Assembly: GCA_963695675.1 (NCBI GenBank)
Contig: CAVOGY010000007.1
Coordinates: 744,001 to 808,000 of the forward strand
Length of the DNA: 64,000 bases
Direction: 5' to 3'
Source of the DNA: DASUPK01 sp963695675
GTDB lineage: Bacteria; Actinomycetota; Thermoleophilia; Solirubrobacterales; 70-9
The position numbers were made by a program, and so were the translations under genes. How positions within the stretch are numbered: position 1 is the stretch's first letter; each line of letters begins with the position of its first letter. This document shows, in pieces, positions 16,023 through 24,179 of the stretch. A model generated the notes under the pieces. The model did no database searches. It worked only from the letters and a program-made list of their open reading frames with translations, and was not told where the DNA came from.

Positions 16023-17008
16023 GCCGCCATCACCGCCTCGGCCGCCGCGCCGGTGGGGAGCGAGCCGACGAGCTCCACCGCTCCATCGTCCAGGACGATC
16101 AGACCGCCGTACGCGGCCAGGATCTCGCGGGCCCGCTCGGGCCCGCCTAGGAACGCCATCTTGGCCAGCGTCTCCGCCTCCAGGGCGGTCGTTCCCAGCG
16201 ACGTCGCCTGGATCACGCCCGTCCAGGCGGGCGCACCGGTCGAAGGATCGAGGAGGTGGTGAGCGAAGCCCGTTTCGGTGCGCCAAAGACGCGTCTTGAT
16301 GCCACTGGTTGCCACGGCGCCTTGGTCGAGCATGAACTCGTGCGCGGGCCGGTCTCGAAGCGGGTGATCGATGCGCACCGGGCGGTCGACGGGGTGCTGA
16401 CCGCCGAGCCGCAGATCGCCGCCGGCGTCGACGACGAGCGTGGAGTAGCCGCCGAGTCGCTCGGCGGCCAGGTCCGCCGCGAAGCCCTTGCCGCTCCCGC
16501 CGGTGTCGATCCGGGTCCCGGGGGGCCGCGTCACCACTCCGGCGACGGAATCGACGCCGACCGCCCGCCAGCGGGAGTCTTCACGGGCCCGCGCCGGCCG
16601 GCGCTCCGGAGCGACGGCCAGGGCGTCCTCCACCCCCGCCGAGGGAATATCCGCGCGTGAGGTCGTGTAGCCGGCATGCTCGAGCTCGTCGACGAGGGTG
16701 GGGTCGACAAGTCCGTCCGAACGACGGGCCGCCCAGAGGGCGGCGTCCACGGCGACGGCGAGTGTCGGGCTCACCGAGCAGGAATCGCCCGGCTCGGCGT
16801 TGAGCGCGCATAGCTCGCTACCCCGATCGAAGCGGGTCAGCTTGCGGTGCAGGAGCCTCAGAAAGAACTCGATCTGGATGCCCATCGCCTCCGGCGAGGG
16901 AAGGCCCTCGCGCACCGGCGGCCCGATCAGCAGGCGAACGTGGGAGCCGAAGAGCTTGAAGCGGCGATCGTGCTCGACGAACGGCGATGGGGCCGCATCC
17001 GGGATCAC
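16019..17008 (-). CDS. apbE: FAD:protein FMN transferase
   Basis: ApbE attaches FMN covalently to Thr or Ser of target proteins. The 329-residue protein shows LTRFDRGSELCALN near residue 57, IDTGGSGKGFAADLAAE (the conserved D-x-GG-x-x-KG), VVDAGGDLRLGG and the C-terminal HHLLDPSTGAPAW. No lipoprotein signal is seen, so it may act in the cytoplasm or depend on another export route. It starts with GTG at 17008 and is divergent from the OmpR-type regulator. It leads a three-gene operon. Confidence 0.93.
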   Translation of the reverse strand: MIPDAAPSPFVEHDRRFKLFGSHVRLLIGPPVREGLPSPEAMGIQIEFFLRLLHRKLTRFDRGSELCALNAEPGDSCSVSPTLAVAVDAALWAARRSDGLVDPTLVDELEHAGYTTSRADIPSAGVEDALAVAPERRPARAREDSRWRAVGVDSVAGVVTRPPGTRIDTGGSGKGFAADLAAERLGGYSTLVVDAGGDLRLGGQHPVDRPVRIDHPLRDRPAHEFMLDQGAVATSGIKTRLWRTETGFAHHLLDPSTGAPAWTGVIQATSLGTTALEAETLAKMAFLGGPERAREILAAYGGLIVLDDGAVELVGSLPTGAAAEAVMAA

Positions 17009-17098
17009 CGGCGAAATAATCGGCCGGAGCCCTGAATAGGCGGTAAGCCGCTGATGAGAATCCGCTTAGAAGATTCAGGCACGCTCAGGACGCCCACC

Positions 17099-17104
17099 TA
17101 GGAT
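17099..17104 (+). promoter_or_regulatory. Probable -10 box of a leaderless response-regulator transcript
   Basis: TAGGAT ends seven bases before the ATG at 17112. No good -35 element is seen at 16-18 bases upstream. Confidence 0.45.
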
Positions 17105-17111
17105 TGCCGCG

Positions 17112-17789
17112 ATGCGCATCCTGATTGTCGAAGACGAGCCCCCCATTGCCGAGTTCGTCCAGCGCGGTCTCGAGGCGGAGGGTTACTCGGTCGCCTGCGC
17201 CCATGACGGCGAGGAGGGATTGGCGCTGGCGCGCACGGGCGACTTCGCCTTGATCATCCTCGACGTCCTGCTCCCCAAGCTCAGCGGGCTCGAGGTGGTG
17301 AAGAAGGTCCGCGAGGCCGATGAGGCCATCCCGGTGATCATGCTCACCGCCCTGGCGGAGACCGAGGATGTGGTGACAGGCCTCGACCTGGGCGCCAGCG
17401 ACTATCTGACCAAGCCATTCGCATTCGCCGAGCTGCTGGCGCGAGTCAGGGCGCACCTACGCCATCCGGGCCAGGCCAAGGCGACGTTACTCGAGGTAGG
17501 ACGGATCACCCTCGACTTCCGCACCCGAGCGGTGCACAGGGCGGGACGCGGGGTGAAGCTCACCGCGCGGGAGTTCGAGCTGCTCGCCTATCTGATGCGG
17601 CACTCGGACCAGGTGCTGTCACGCACTCAGATCCTGAACGCGGTCTGGGGCTACGACTACGACCCGGGGACCAATGTCCTGGATGTTTACATCGGCTACA
17701 TCCGCCGCAAACTGGCCGAGGCCGACGGTGACGCTCCGATCCAGACGGTGCGCTCCGCCGGCTACCGGCTGGTGAGCGCCGATGCGTAG
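17112..17789 (+). CDS. OmpR/PhoB-type response regulator
   Basis: This 225-residue regulator has an N-terminal receiver domain (acidic pocket Glu7-Asp8, phospho-acceptor Asp51 in LIILDVLLPK, Lys in LTKPF) and a C-terminal winged helix (KLTAREFELLAYLMRH, RTQILNAVWGYDYDPGTNVLDVYI). It overlaps the downstream kinase by eight bases, so the two form one operon. It is divergent from the apbE operon, which may be a target, but the signal is unknown. Confidence 0.95.
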   Translation: MRILIVEDEPPIAEFVQRGLEAEGYSVACAHDGEEGLALARTGDFALIILDVLLPKLSGLEVVKKVREADEAIPVIMLTALAETEDVVTGLDLGASDYLTKPFAFAELLARVRAHLRHPGQAKATLLEVGRITLDFRTRAVHRAGRGVKLTAREFELLAYLMRHSDQVLSRTQILNAVWGYDYDPGTNVLDVYIGYIRRKLAEADGDAPIQTVRSAGYRLVSADA

Positions 17790-19218
17790 GCTGCTCCCCC
17801 GCGGGATCCGGCTGCGGTTGGTCCTCGCGATTTCAGCCGCGAGCGCGGCCGCCGTGGCCGCGAGCTTCTTCGCCTTGCATGAGACGACGGCGGCCAACCT
17901 CAGAAATCGCATCGACCGGGAGCTGAACGAGCAGTACACGGAGTTCCAGCAGCGGGTGCTGAGCAATGGGAGAGTGAACGATCCCGCCACCCTCCACCGA
18001 GCGAGCGAGCGCTTCGTCGCAGGCCAGCGCTACCACCCTGAGGCGCGGATCTACGTGATCACCCCGCAGGGCCTTCCCCCGGTGACCAACCAGGTGCGCA
18101 TCGTGGACGAGGAGCTCGCCGAGTCCCCCTCCGGCGGCGAGAGCGGAGAGGCCGAGGGTGGCGGGATCGTCTTCGCGGGTGACGGGCTGACCACGATCTC
18201 CACCGATGAGACGGGCAAGCTCAGGGTGCTGACCGAGCCCGTGGTCGTCAATGGGACCCGGGTCGGGACCTTCCGCGCGGCGGACCCCGTCACCTCGGTC
18301 GACCAGGCCCTGGCAACACTCCGGAACAGATTCATCGCCGTGGGGCTTGGCGCCCTGATCCTCTCGGTGACGATCGCGATCTGGCTCGCGAATTTGATCT
18401 CGCGGCCGCTGCGCCGGATGGCCGCGGTCGCCTCCGCCGTCGACTCCGGAGACCTCTCCCATCGGATCGAGTACGGCGGCGACGACGAGATCGGGGTCCT
18501 CGCCGAGTCCTTCAACCACATGATGGATCGTCTCGAGGAGGGCTTCCATCGTCAGCGCGATTTTGTCTCGGACGCCTCTCACGAGCTGCGCAGCCCGCTC
18601 ACCGTGCTCCGCGGCCGGATCGAGCAGCTTGCCGGTCGTGCGGGCGATCGCAAGGCCGTCGCGGCCGAGGCCGAGGAGCTGATGCGCGAGGTCCGGCGGA
18701 TGGAGCGGCTCACCGACGACATGCTCACCCTCGCCAAGGCGGAGCGGGGAAACCTCGTGCAACGACGCCAAGTGCCGATCGACGACTTCGTCGAGGACCT
18801 CCGCCGCGACCTGCCGCTCCTCGGGCCGCGCCATTACAGCGTCGAGTCCAGCATCCACGGCGATCTGGTGGCCGATCCGGACCGGCTTGCCCAGGTGGTG
18901 CGCAACTTGGTCACCAACGCCGTCCGCCACACCGCGGCGAACGGGCACATCGACATCTCGGTCAGCTCCGAGAATGGAGCGGCGGTGTTCGCCGTCAGCG
19001 ACGACGGCACCGGAATCGAGCCGGACCAGCTCGCCCGGATCTTCGATCGCTTCCATCGGACGGACGAGGGACGCGGACGAGCCGAGGGGGGCAGCGGCCT
19101 GGGACTCGCGATCGCGCGGGCGATAGTCGAGGCGCATGGGGGCTCGATCGCCGCCGAGTCGCCGCCGGGCAGCGGAGCGACGATCCGCTTCTGGGTCCCC
19201 GGTTACAGCCCGAGCTAG
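17782..19218 (+). CDS. Membrane sensor histidine kinase
   Basis: The 478-residue kinase has a transmembrane helix at about 12-31, an extracytoplasmic sensor of about 150 residues with a short Gly/Glu-rich insertion (PSGGESGEAEGGG), a second helix at about 184-205, a HAMP linker, the H-box with phospho-acceptor His267 (DFVSDASHELRSPLT), and the ATPase domain (N box LVTNAVRHT, DDGTGIEPDQL, GSGLGLAI). It is the partner of the OmpR-type regulator just upstream. Its stop lies three bases from the convergent DUF1385 gene. Confidence 0.95.
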   Translation: MRRLLPRGIRLRLVLAISAASAAAVAASFFALHETTAANLRNRIDRELNEQYTEFQQRVLSNGRVNDPATLHRASERFVAGQRYHPEARIYVITPQGLPPVTNQVRIVDEELAESPSGGESGEAEGGGIVFAGDGLTTISTDETGKLRVLTEPVVVNGTRVGTFRAADPVTSVDQALATLRNRFIAVGLGALILSVTIAIWLANLISRPLRRMAAVASAVDSGDLSHRIEYGGDDEIGVLAESFNHMMDRLEEGFHRQRDFVSDASHELRSPLTVLRGRIEQLAGRAGDRKAVAAEAEELMREVRRMERLTDDMLTLAKAERGNLVQRRQVPIDDFVEDLRRDLPLLGPRHYSVESSIHGDLVADPDRLAQVVRNLVTNAVRHTAANGHIDISVSSENGAAVFAVSDDGTGIEPDQLARIFDRFHRTDEGRGRAEGGSGLGLAIARAIVEAHGGSIAAESPPGSGATIRFWVPGYSPS

Positions 19219-19221
19219 TCC

Positions 19222-20298
19222 CTAGGCGACGATCTCGATCGCCTGCTCGCGCTTCGCCGCGTATGGATCCTCGACGGCGAGCACCTCCTTGAGCGCGCGA
19301 ATCGCGATCTCGAGCTGGCTCTCGTCCGGCTCGCGGGTGGTGAGGTTCTGGAGCATCAGCCCCGGCCACATCGCGACCCTCACCCAGCGCTTGTTGCGGT
19401 GCTTGCCGGCCCACTTGATGACCTCGTAGGAGAGCCCGGCGATCAGCGGAATCCCCAGGATCCGCGAGGCGAGCAGCCAGTACCAGGCCGGCAGCCCGAT
19501 CGGGGCGAAGACGAAGATCGCCAGCACCATCACGATCAGCAGAAAGCTCGTTCCGCACCGCGGGTGGAGGCGCGAGTAGCGCTTGGCCCTGGCCGGGGTG
19601 AGCTCGTCGCCGGCCTCGAAGCAGGAGATCGTCTTGTGCTCGGCGCCGTGGTACTGGAAGACACGCCGCAGGTCCGGCAGGCGGCTGATCGCGACCAGGT
19701 ACCCGATGAAGATCGCTGTCCGCAGCAGGCCCTCGACCAGCCAGAAGAGCACCGCGGAGCCGAGCCAGTCCTTGATCAGGCTGGTAGCACCGACCGGGAC
19801 GACGAAGAAGAGGCCGACCGCCAACAAAAGCGAGAAGAAGATCGTCACGCCCCAGGTGAACCCGCCGATCTCCTCCTCGTCATCGCCGTCGGAGAGCTGT
19901 GCGTTGGCAGAGATCGCGAGCGCCTTGAAGCCGATCCGCAGCGACTCGGCCAGGGCCACCACTCCGCGGATGACGGGCAGGCGCCAGATCCGGCTGCGCT
20001 TCGCCCAGGAGACGATCGGCTCGGAGGTGACTTTGATGCGGCCCTCCGGCGTACGACAGGCGACGGCCCAGATCGAGACGCCGCGCATCATCACGCCCTC
20101 GAGGACCGCCTGACCCCCGATCGGCGCGTCCCCGACCGCTACCGGGCGCCCATCGGGCATGCGCTCAGACAGCGCTGCCGGACCCCCATCGGGCGTGCGC
20201 CCCGACCGGGCCCGCCGCGGAGGCTCGCCGCCGTCCCTCGAGTGAATGAGGCGAGGTGGGCCGTCGCCTGAGGCGCCGTTCGCCCCTCCCGCCTCCAT
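19222..20298 (-). CDS. DUF1385 family membrane protein
   Basis: The 358-residue protein has the hallmark GGQAVLEGVMMRG near residue 62, the YHGAEHKTI motif, RLHPRCGTSFL and about five hydrophobic helices in the middle. The family is conserved next to rpmE and prfA in many bacteria but has no known function. It starts nine bases after rpmE. The first 55 residues are low complexity, with repeated Pro-Asp-Gly blocks, and a later Met (position 47) could be the true start. Confidence 0.88.
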   Translation of the reverse strand: MEAGGANGASGDGPPRLIHSRDGGEPPRRARSGRTPDGGPAALSERMPDGRPVAVGDAPIGGQAVLEGVMMRGVSIWAVACRTPEGRIKVTSEPIVSWAKRSRIWRLPVIRGVVALAESLRIGFKALAISANAQLSDGDDEEEIGGFTWGVTIFFSLLLAVGLFFVVPVGATSLIKDWLGSAVLFWLVEGLLRTAIFIGYLVAISRLPDLRRVFQYHGAEHKTISCFEAGDELTPARAKRYSRLHPRCGTSFLLIVMVLAIFVFAPIGLPAWYWLLASRILGIPLIAGLSYEVIKWAGKHRNKRWVRVAMWPGLMLQNLTTREPDESQLEIAIRALKEVLAVEDPYAAKREQAIEIVA

Positions 20299-20307
20299 CG
20301 AGGGCGC

Positions 20308-20520
20308 CTACTCCCCTCGCTTGCGCTTTGCGGCGCGGCGCCGGAACCGCTCGACGCGGCCACCGGTGTCAACCAGCTTCTGCTTGCCCGTGTAGAAGGG
20401 ATGGCACTGCGAGCAGATCTCCACGTGCAGCTCGGGTTTCGTGGAGCGGGTATAGAAGTCGTTTCCGCACGAGCAGTGGACGTGCGAGAGGACGTAATCG
20501 GGATGGATTCCTGTCTTCAT
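20308..20520 (-). CDS. rpmE: 50S ribosomal protein L31 (zinc-binding type)
   Basis: This 70-residue protein is bL31 at the bridge between ribosomal subunits. It keeps all four zinc cysteines: Cys16 and Cys18 (HCSCGNDF) and Cys36 and Cys39 (ICSQCHPFYTGK), so it is the C+ form used in zinc-replete cells. A TAGAAT -10 box lies eight bases before the ATG. In mycobacteria rpmE is followed directly by prfA; here the DUF1385 gene and about 4.4 kb of other genes intervene. Confidence 0.97.
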   Translation of the reverse strand: MKTGIHPDYVLSHVHCSCGNDFYTRSTKPELHVEICSQCHPFYTGKQKLVDTGGRVERFRRRAAKRKRGE

Positions 20521-20528
20521 CGCATTCG

Positions 20529-20534
20529 ATTCTA
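20529..20534 (-). promoter_or_regulatory. Probable -10 box of a leaderless rpmE transcript
   Basis: TAGAAT on the minus strand ends eight bases before the rpmE ATG at 20520. Confidence 0.5.
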
Positions 20535-20565
20535 GCCGCGGTCTGAGGCAGGCCCGCCGACGGAT

Positions 20566-20608
20566 TTGACATACAACCTGTAGGTGGGCTATACATACAA
20601 GCTGTATG
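20566..20608 (+). promoter_or_regulatory. Promoter with two palindromic repressor-type operators
   Basis: TTGACA (20566-20571) and TATACA (20590-20595) form a -35/-10 pair with an 18-base spacer. Two copies of a palindrome overlap it: CATACA-ACC-TGTAGG at 20570-20584 (imperfect) and CATACA-AGC-TGTATG at 20594-20608 (perfect). Their centres are 24 bases apart. This is the layout of a TetR-like repressor binding at the -35 and -10. No repressor gene is adjacent. Confidence 0.7.
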
Positions 20609-20640
20609 CGAACTTCAGCTCCTAGTCTGGGACCACCGGC

Positions 20641-21483
20641 ATGAGTGAGGCGAAGCTTGCCCAGGGGACGATCCACTACCGGGAGGCAGGTGAAGGCCCG
20701 CCGGTCGTCTTCGCCCATGGCCTCCTCGTCGACGGGCGCCTCTGGCGCAAGGTGACCCCGCTCGTGGAGGACCGCTTTCGCTGCATCGTCCCTGACCTGC
20801 CGCTCGGCTCCCACGTCAGGCCGATGAACCCGGACGCTGACCTCTCTCCCCCGGGTCTCGCGCGCCTGATCGCCGATTTCCTCGAGGTGCTCGAGCTCGA
20901 GAACGTCGTGCTGGTCGCCAACGACACCGGCGGCGCGATTTCCCAGATCACCGTCGCCAACCACCCGGAGAGGATCGGGCGCCTCGTCCTCACCAACTGC
21001 GACGCCTTCGAGAACTTCCCGCCGCCGGCCTTCAGACCGCTGCAGTGGGGTGCGCGCGTCCCGGGACTGCTCACGGGGCTCCTGCAGGGCATGCGGTTCG
21101 CTCCTATGCGGCGCCTCCCGATCGCCTATGGCTGGTTGATCAAGCGCGACTTCGCCGGCGCGCCGACCCGTGAGTGGGTCGACCCGTATCTCTCGAATCG
21201 CGCCGTCCGCCGCGACACCGTCAAGGTGCTCAAGGGAATCGATCCCCGCCACACTTTCGAGGCGGCCGAGAAGCTGCGCCACTTCGAGCGACCGGTGCTG
21301 CTCGCCTGGGCCGTGGAGGACCGCTTCTTCAAGCTCTCGTTCGCCGAGAGACTCGCGGCGACGATCCCGGGCGCCAGGCTGGAGAGGATCCAGGATTCCT
21401 ACACATTCGTCTCGGAGGACCAGCCCGAGCGCCTCGCCGAGCTGATCGCCCGCTTTGCCCGAGAGCCCGCATCGGTCGCGTAG
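20641..21483 (+). CDS. Alpha/beta hydrolase with Asp nucleophile
   Basis: The 280-residue protein has the alpha/beta hydrolase fold: the oxyanion segment FAHGLLVDGRLW, the nucleophile elbow VANDTGGAIS with Asp95 in place of Ser, and a late region (ERLEWAVEDRFF-like WAVEDRFFKL, then QDSYTFVSEDQPE) near the expected acid and base. An Asp nucleophile is typical of haloalkane dehalogenases and epoxide hydrolases, so hydrolysis of an ester is less likely. The twin-operator promoter upstream suggests induction by a small hydrophobic ligand. The start is ATG 20641. Confidence 0.85.
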   Translation: MSEAKLAQGTIHYREAGEGPPVVFAHGLLVDGRLWRKVTPLVEDRFRCIVPDLPLGSHVRPMNPDADLSPPGLARLIADFLEVLELENVVLVANDTGGAISQITVANHPERIGRLVLTNCDAFENFPPPAFRPLQWGARVPGLLTGLLQGMRFAPMRRLPIAYGWLIKRDFAGAPTREWVDPYLSNRAVRRDTVKVLKGIDPRHTFEAAEKLRHFERPVLLAWAVEDRFFKLSFAERLAATIPGARLERIQDSYTFVSEDQPERLAELIARFAREPASVA

Positions 21484-21841
21484 GATCGCCGCGGCGGGCA
21501 GTGCCGGTTTCCTGGCGCTCGCCCTCGGGGTTGTCGCGGCGCTGATTCCATACCTCCTCACCGGTTGGCAGATGGAGACCGGCCCCCTCGCGGTTCGCAT
21601 CGTGGGTGGGGTCCTGATCGCCCTCGGCGCCATCTTCCTGCTGCACGCCTTCGCCCGCTTCGTGGTCGAGGGGCTCGGGACGCCCGCGCCGGTGGCCCCG
21701 ACCGAGCGCCTGGTGGTGGGTGCCGTCTACAGGTACGTCCGCAATCCGATGTACCTGACGGTCGGCGCCACGATCGTGGGCCAGGCGCTGCGGGCCCTCG
21801 CTCCGACGTCACCGTGTCGCCCCTTCCCCACGTCCTCCTAA
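21455..21841 (+). pseudogene. Truncated isoprenylcysteine methyltransferase-like membrane protein
   Basis: The first 112 residues follow the ICMT/PEMT-like methyltransferase family: two or three membrane helices, then GAVYRYVRNPMYLTVGA. The family continues with another helix and a conserved acidic/basic SAM-binding end (EEP-x-L-RR-x-F-G-x-x-Y). Here the sequence breaks after GQALRAL into unrelated APTSPCRPFPTSS and stops. The catalytic C-terminus of about 40 residues is missing and is not found in other frames nearby, so a deletion is likely. The frame overlaps the hydrolase end by 29 bases. Confidence 0.6.
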
Positions 21842-21903
21842 ACCGCGACGCGGCTGGCGAGTTGCGCTGCAGCGCATGGGCAGACAGCTTCGCCCTGCCG
21901 GGA

Positions 21904-21909
21904 TAAATT
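21904..21909 (+). promoter_or_regulatory. Probable -10 box of a leaderless NarL-type regulator transcript
   Basis: TAAATT ends six bases before the GTG at 21916. Confidence 0.5.
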
Positions 21910-21915
21910 ACGGCC

Positions 21916-22575
21916 GTGTCAGCCAGTGGGGAAGGGCAGGCAGCCGGAGAGGGCATCTCGGTTGTCCTCGCCGACGACCACGCCGTCGTGCGCAGCGCGC
22001 TGCGCCTGATGCTCGAGCGCGAGCCTGACATCGAGGTCGTCGCCGAGGCGGGTGATGCCGATTCGGCAGCGCGCTACGTCAGCGGACACCATCCCAAGGT
22101 CCTGATCCTCGACATCAACATGCCGGGCGGCTCGGGACTGGCCGCGATTCCCTCGATCCGCGAGCAGTCGCCCGGGACCGAAATCGTCGTGCTCACGATG
22201 CAGGACGAGACCGCGTTCGCGCGCGAGGCCCTGCAGGCGGGCGTGCTCGGCTACATCCTCAAGGAGGCGGCCAGCGAGGAGCTGGTCAAGGCCGTCAGGA
22301 TGGCCGCGGAGGGCCGCACCTATCTCCAGCCCGAGCTCGGCGCGCGGCTGGCGGCTGAGCCGGACGCCGCCACACCGGACGATCTCTCCGAGCGCGAGCT
22401 CGAGGTGCTCAGGCTGATCGCGCTGGGCCACACCAACAACGAGATCGCCGAACAGCTCTACCTGAGCGTGCGCACGGTCGAATCCCACCGCGCCCACATC
22501 CAGCAGAAGCTCGCGATGACGACCCGCTCCGAGCTCGTCCGCTACGCGATCGATCGGGGGCTCATCGACGTCTAG
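21916..22575 (+). CDS. NarL/LuxR-type response regulator
   Basis: The 219-residue regulator has a receiver domain with phospho-acceptor Asp66 (VLILDINMPGGSG), Lys in YILKEAASEEL, and a C-terminal LuxR helix-turn-helix (LSERELEVLRLIALGHTNNE, then VRTVESHRAHIQQKL). It very likely pairs with the HisKA_3-type kinase that ends against it: the two stop codons share CTAG. Such regulators control respiration, stress or oxygen responses; the neighbouring cytochrome and ETF genes would suit that. Confidence 0.94.
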   Translation: MSASGEGQAAGEGISVVLADDHAVVRSALRLMLEREPDIEVVAEAGDADSAARYVSGHHPKVLILDINMPGGSGLAAIPSIREQSPGTEIVVLTMQDETAFAREALQAGVLGYILKEAASEELVKAVRMAAEGRTYLQPELGARLAAEPDAATPDDLSERELEVLRLIALGHTNNEIAEQLYLSVRTVESHRAHIQQKLAMTTRSELVRYAIDRGLIDV

Positions 22576-24083
22576 TTTTCGTCGTCACTCGGCGCGTGGA
22601 GGGGAATCTGCGCGTGGACGGTCGTCCCCGATGCTCTGGTCGACTCGATCTTCAGCTTGCCGCCAAGCAGCGCCGCCCGTTCGCGCATTCCGACGAGACC
22701 GAATCCCTCCCGAGCCAGGTTCGGCTCGAAGCCGACGCCGTCGTCGGAGATCTCGATCTCGATCTGGCTGCCCGACGTCCGCACCTCGAGCTTGGCCTGG
22801 GCCGCCATCGAGTGCTTCGAGACGTTGTTGAGGGCTTCCTGCACGAGCCGGTAGACAGCCGTCTCGAGAATCGGCGGGGGACGCTCCTCCCCCTCGCGAG
22901 GCAGATCGAACTCGCACTCGATCCGCAGGCCGGCGGCCTGCCGCTGCTGCTCCGCGAGTGCGTGGAGCGCGGCCTCCAGACCGATCGTGTCCAGTGATGC
23001 CGGGCGCAGCTCGGTGATCAGCCGCCGCAGCTTGACGATTTCGTCGTCTATCTGCTGGACCGCCTCCTGCCCCGTCTCGTGCAGCTCGTCGGGGGACTCC
23101 TCGCGCAGCGCGGAGGAGAGCCGCATCCGGAGCACGGCCAGCGACTGAAGCGTCTCGTCGTGCAGCTCTCGGGCCCAGCGGCCGCGCTCCTGCTCGGCGG
23201 CGTCGATCGTGTTCTGCAGACGCTCCTCTGCCATCGATCTCGCCGTTGCCACGCCCGTGGCCGCGCTGGCCGCGAACGCCTCGAGCTGCCGCTGGTGCTC
23301 GACGTCGAAGCGGCCCGGCTCGCCAACCCGGTCGAGCGCGACCACCACGCCAAGCGAGTGCCCCCGGAAGAGAAGCGGCGCGATGAGGGCGCGCCCGCTC
23401 TCCCTGGCACCCAGGTCCACGCCGGTGAACTTCCCGAGCAAGACCGCCTCGGAGGCCTCCTGCGCTCGAAAGGTGAGCTTCCCCACCTCGGGGTCGAGCC
23501 CTCCAGGGACCGCGGCGGTCGCGGCGACGACGAGCTCGTCCCCCTCGCGCAGCAGGATGATCAACGCCCTGGCCTCGACCAGCGCACGGCCGCGCTCGAC
23601 GATCGCTTCGAGGACTCGGCTGAGATCGGTCTCGCCTCCGACCGCGATTGCGACGTCGGTCGCCGCCTGCAGCCTCCTCACGGCCCTGCGCAGGTCGTCG
23701 CGATCGCGGCGCCGGTCCGTGATGTCGCGGATCGCCGCCAGGGCCATCATCCCCGAGTCCGTGGCAACCGCCGAAAGCGAGATCTCGCAAGGAAACTCGC
23801 TCCCATCTTTGCGCCGGGCATGCAGATCCAGGCCGGCGCCCATCGGCCTGGTGCGCGGCGCTTCGAAGTAGCGTTCGCGGTGCATGACGTGCCCGGCCCG
23901 CGAGGCCCCTGGCACCAGCATCTCGACCTGACGCCCGATCAGCTCGTGCCGCGGGTATCCGAAGACGGCCTCCGTACGCGAGTTGACCAGCCTGATCTCT
24001 CCCTCCTCGTCCACCCCGATGACCGCGTCGGGGGCGAATTCGAGGAACTCACGCTCGAGCGCCTGGCTGGGACGGTCGGGCAT
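22572..24083 (-). CDS. PAS-GAF histidine kinase of the NarL-partner class
   Basis: The protein is soluble, with a PAS domain (about residues 6-125, ending MMALAAIRDITDRRR), a GAF domain (about 140-285), a dimerisation/phospho-acceptor region with His308 (RWARELHDETLQSLA), and an ATPase domain (EALNNVSKHS, DDGVGFEP, GLVGMRERA). I place the start at ATG 24083 (MPDRPSQAL) because TATGCT ends seven bases before it; an ATG at 24095 would add four residues but lies inside that -10 box. It is convergent with its probable response regulator instead of co-transcribed. Confidence 0.92.
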   Translation of the reverse strand: MPDRPSQALEREFLEFAPDAVIGVDEEGEIRLVNSRTEAVFGYPRHELIGRQVEMLVPGASRAGHVMHRERYFEAPRTRPMGAGLDLHARRKDGSEFPCEISLSAVATDSGMMALAAIRDITDRRRDRDDLRRAVRRLQAATDVAIAVGGETDLSRVLEAIVERGRALVEARALIILLREGDELVVAATAAVPGGLDPEVGKLTFRAQEASEAVLLGKFTGVDLGARESGRALIAPLLFRGHSLGVVVALDRVGEPGRFDVEHQRQLEAFAASAATGVATARSMAEERLQNTIDAAEQERGRWARELHDETLQSLAVLRMRLSSALREESPDELHETGQEAVQQIDDEIVKLRRLITELRPASLDTIGLEAALHALAEQQRQAAGLRIECEFDLPREGEERPPPILETAVYRLVQEALNNVSKHSMAAQAKLEVRTSGSQIEIEISDDGVGFEPNLAREGFGLVGMRERAALLGGKLKIESTRASGTTVHAQIPLHAPSDDEN

Positions 24084-24179
24084 CGTGGCGAGCATAGATC
24101 AGCCCCGGGGCACGGACGACAGTTGCAACCCGTCGCCGGGCGCATAGAGCGGCCGCTACCGGGTACCCGCAAGAGGGTC

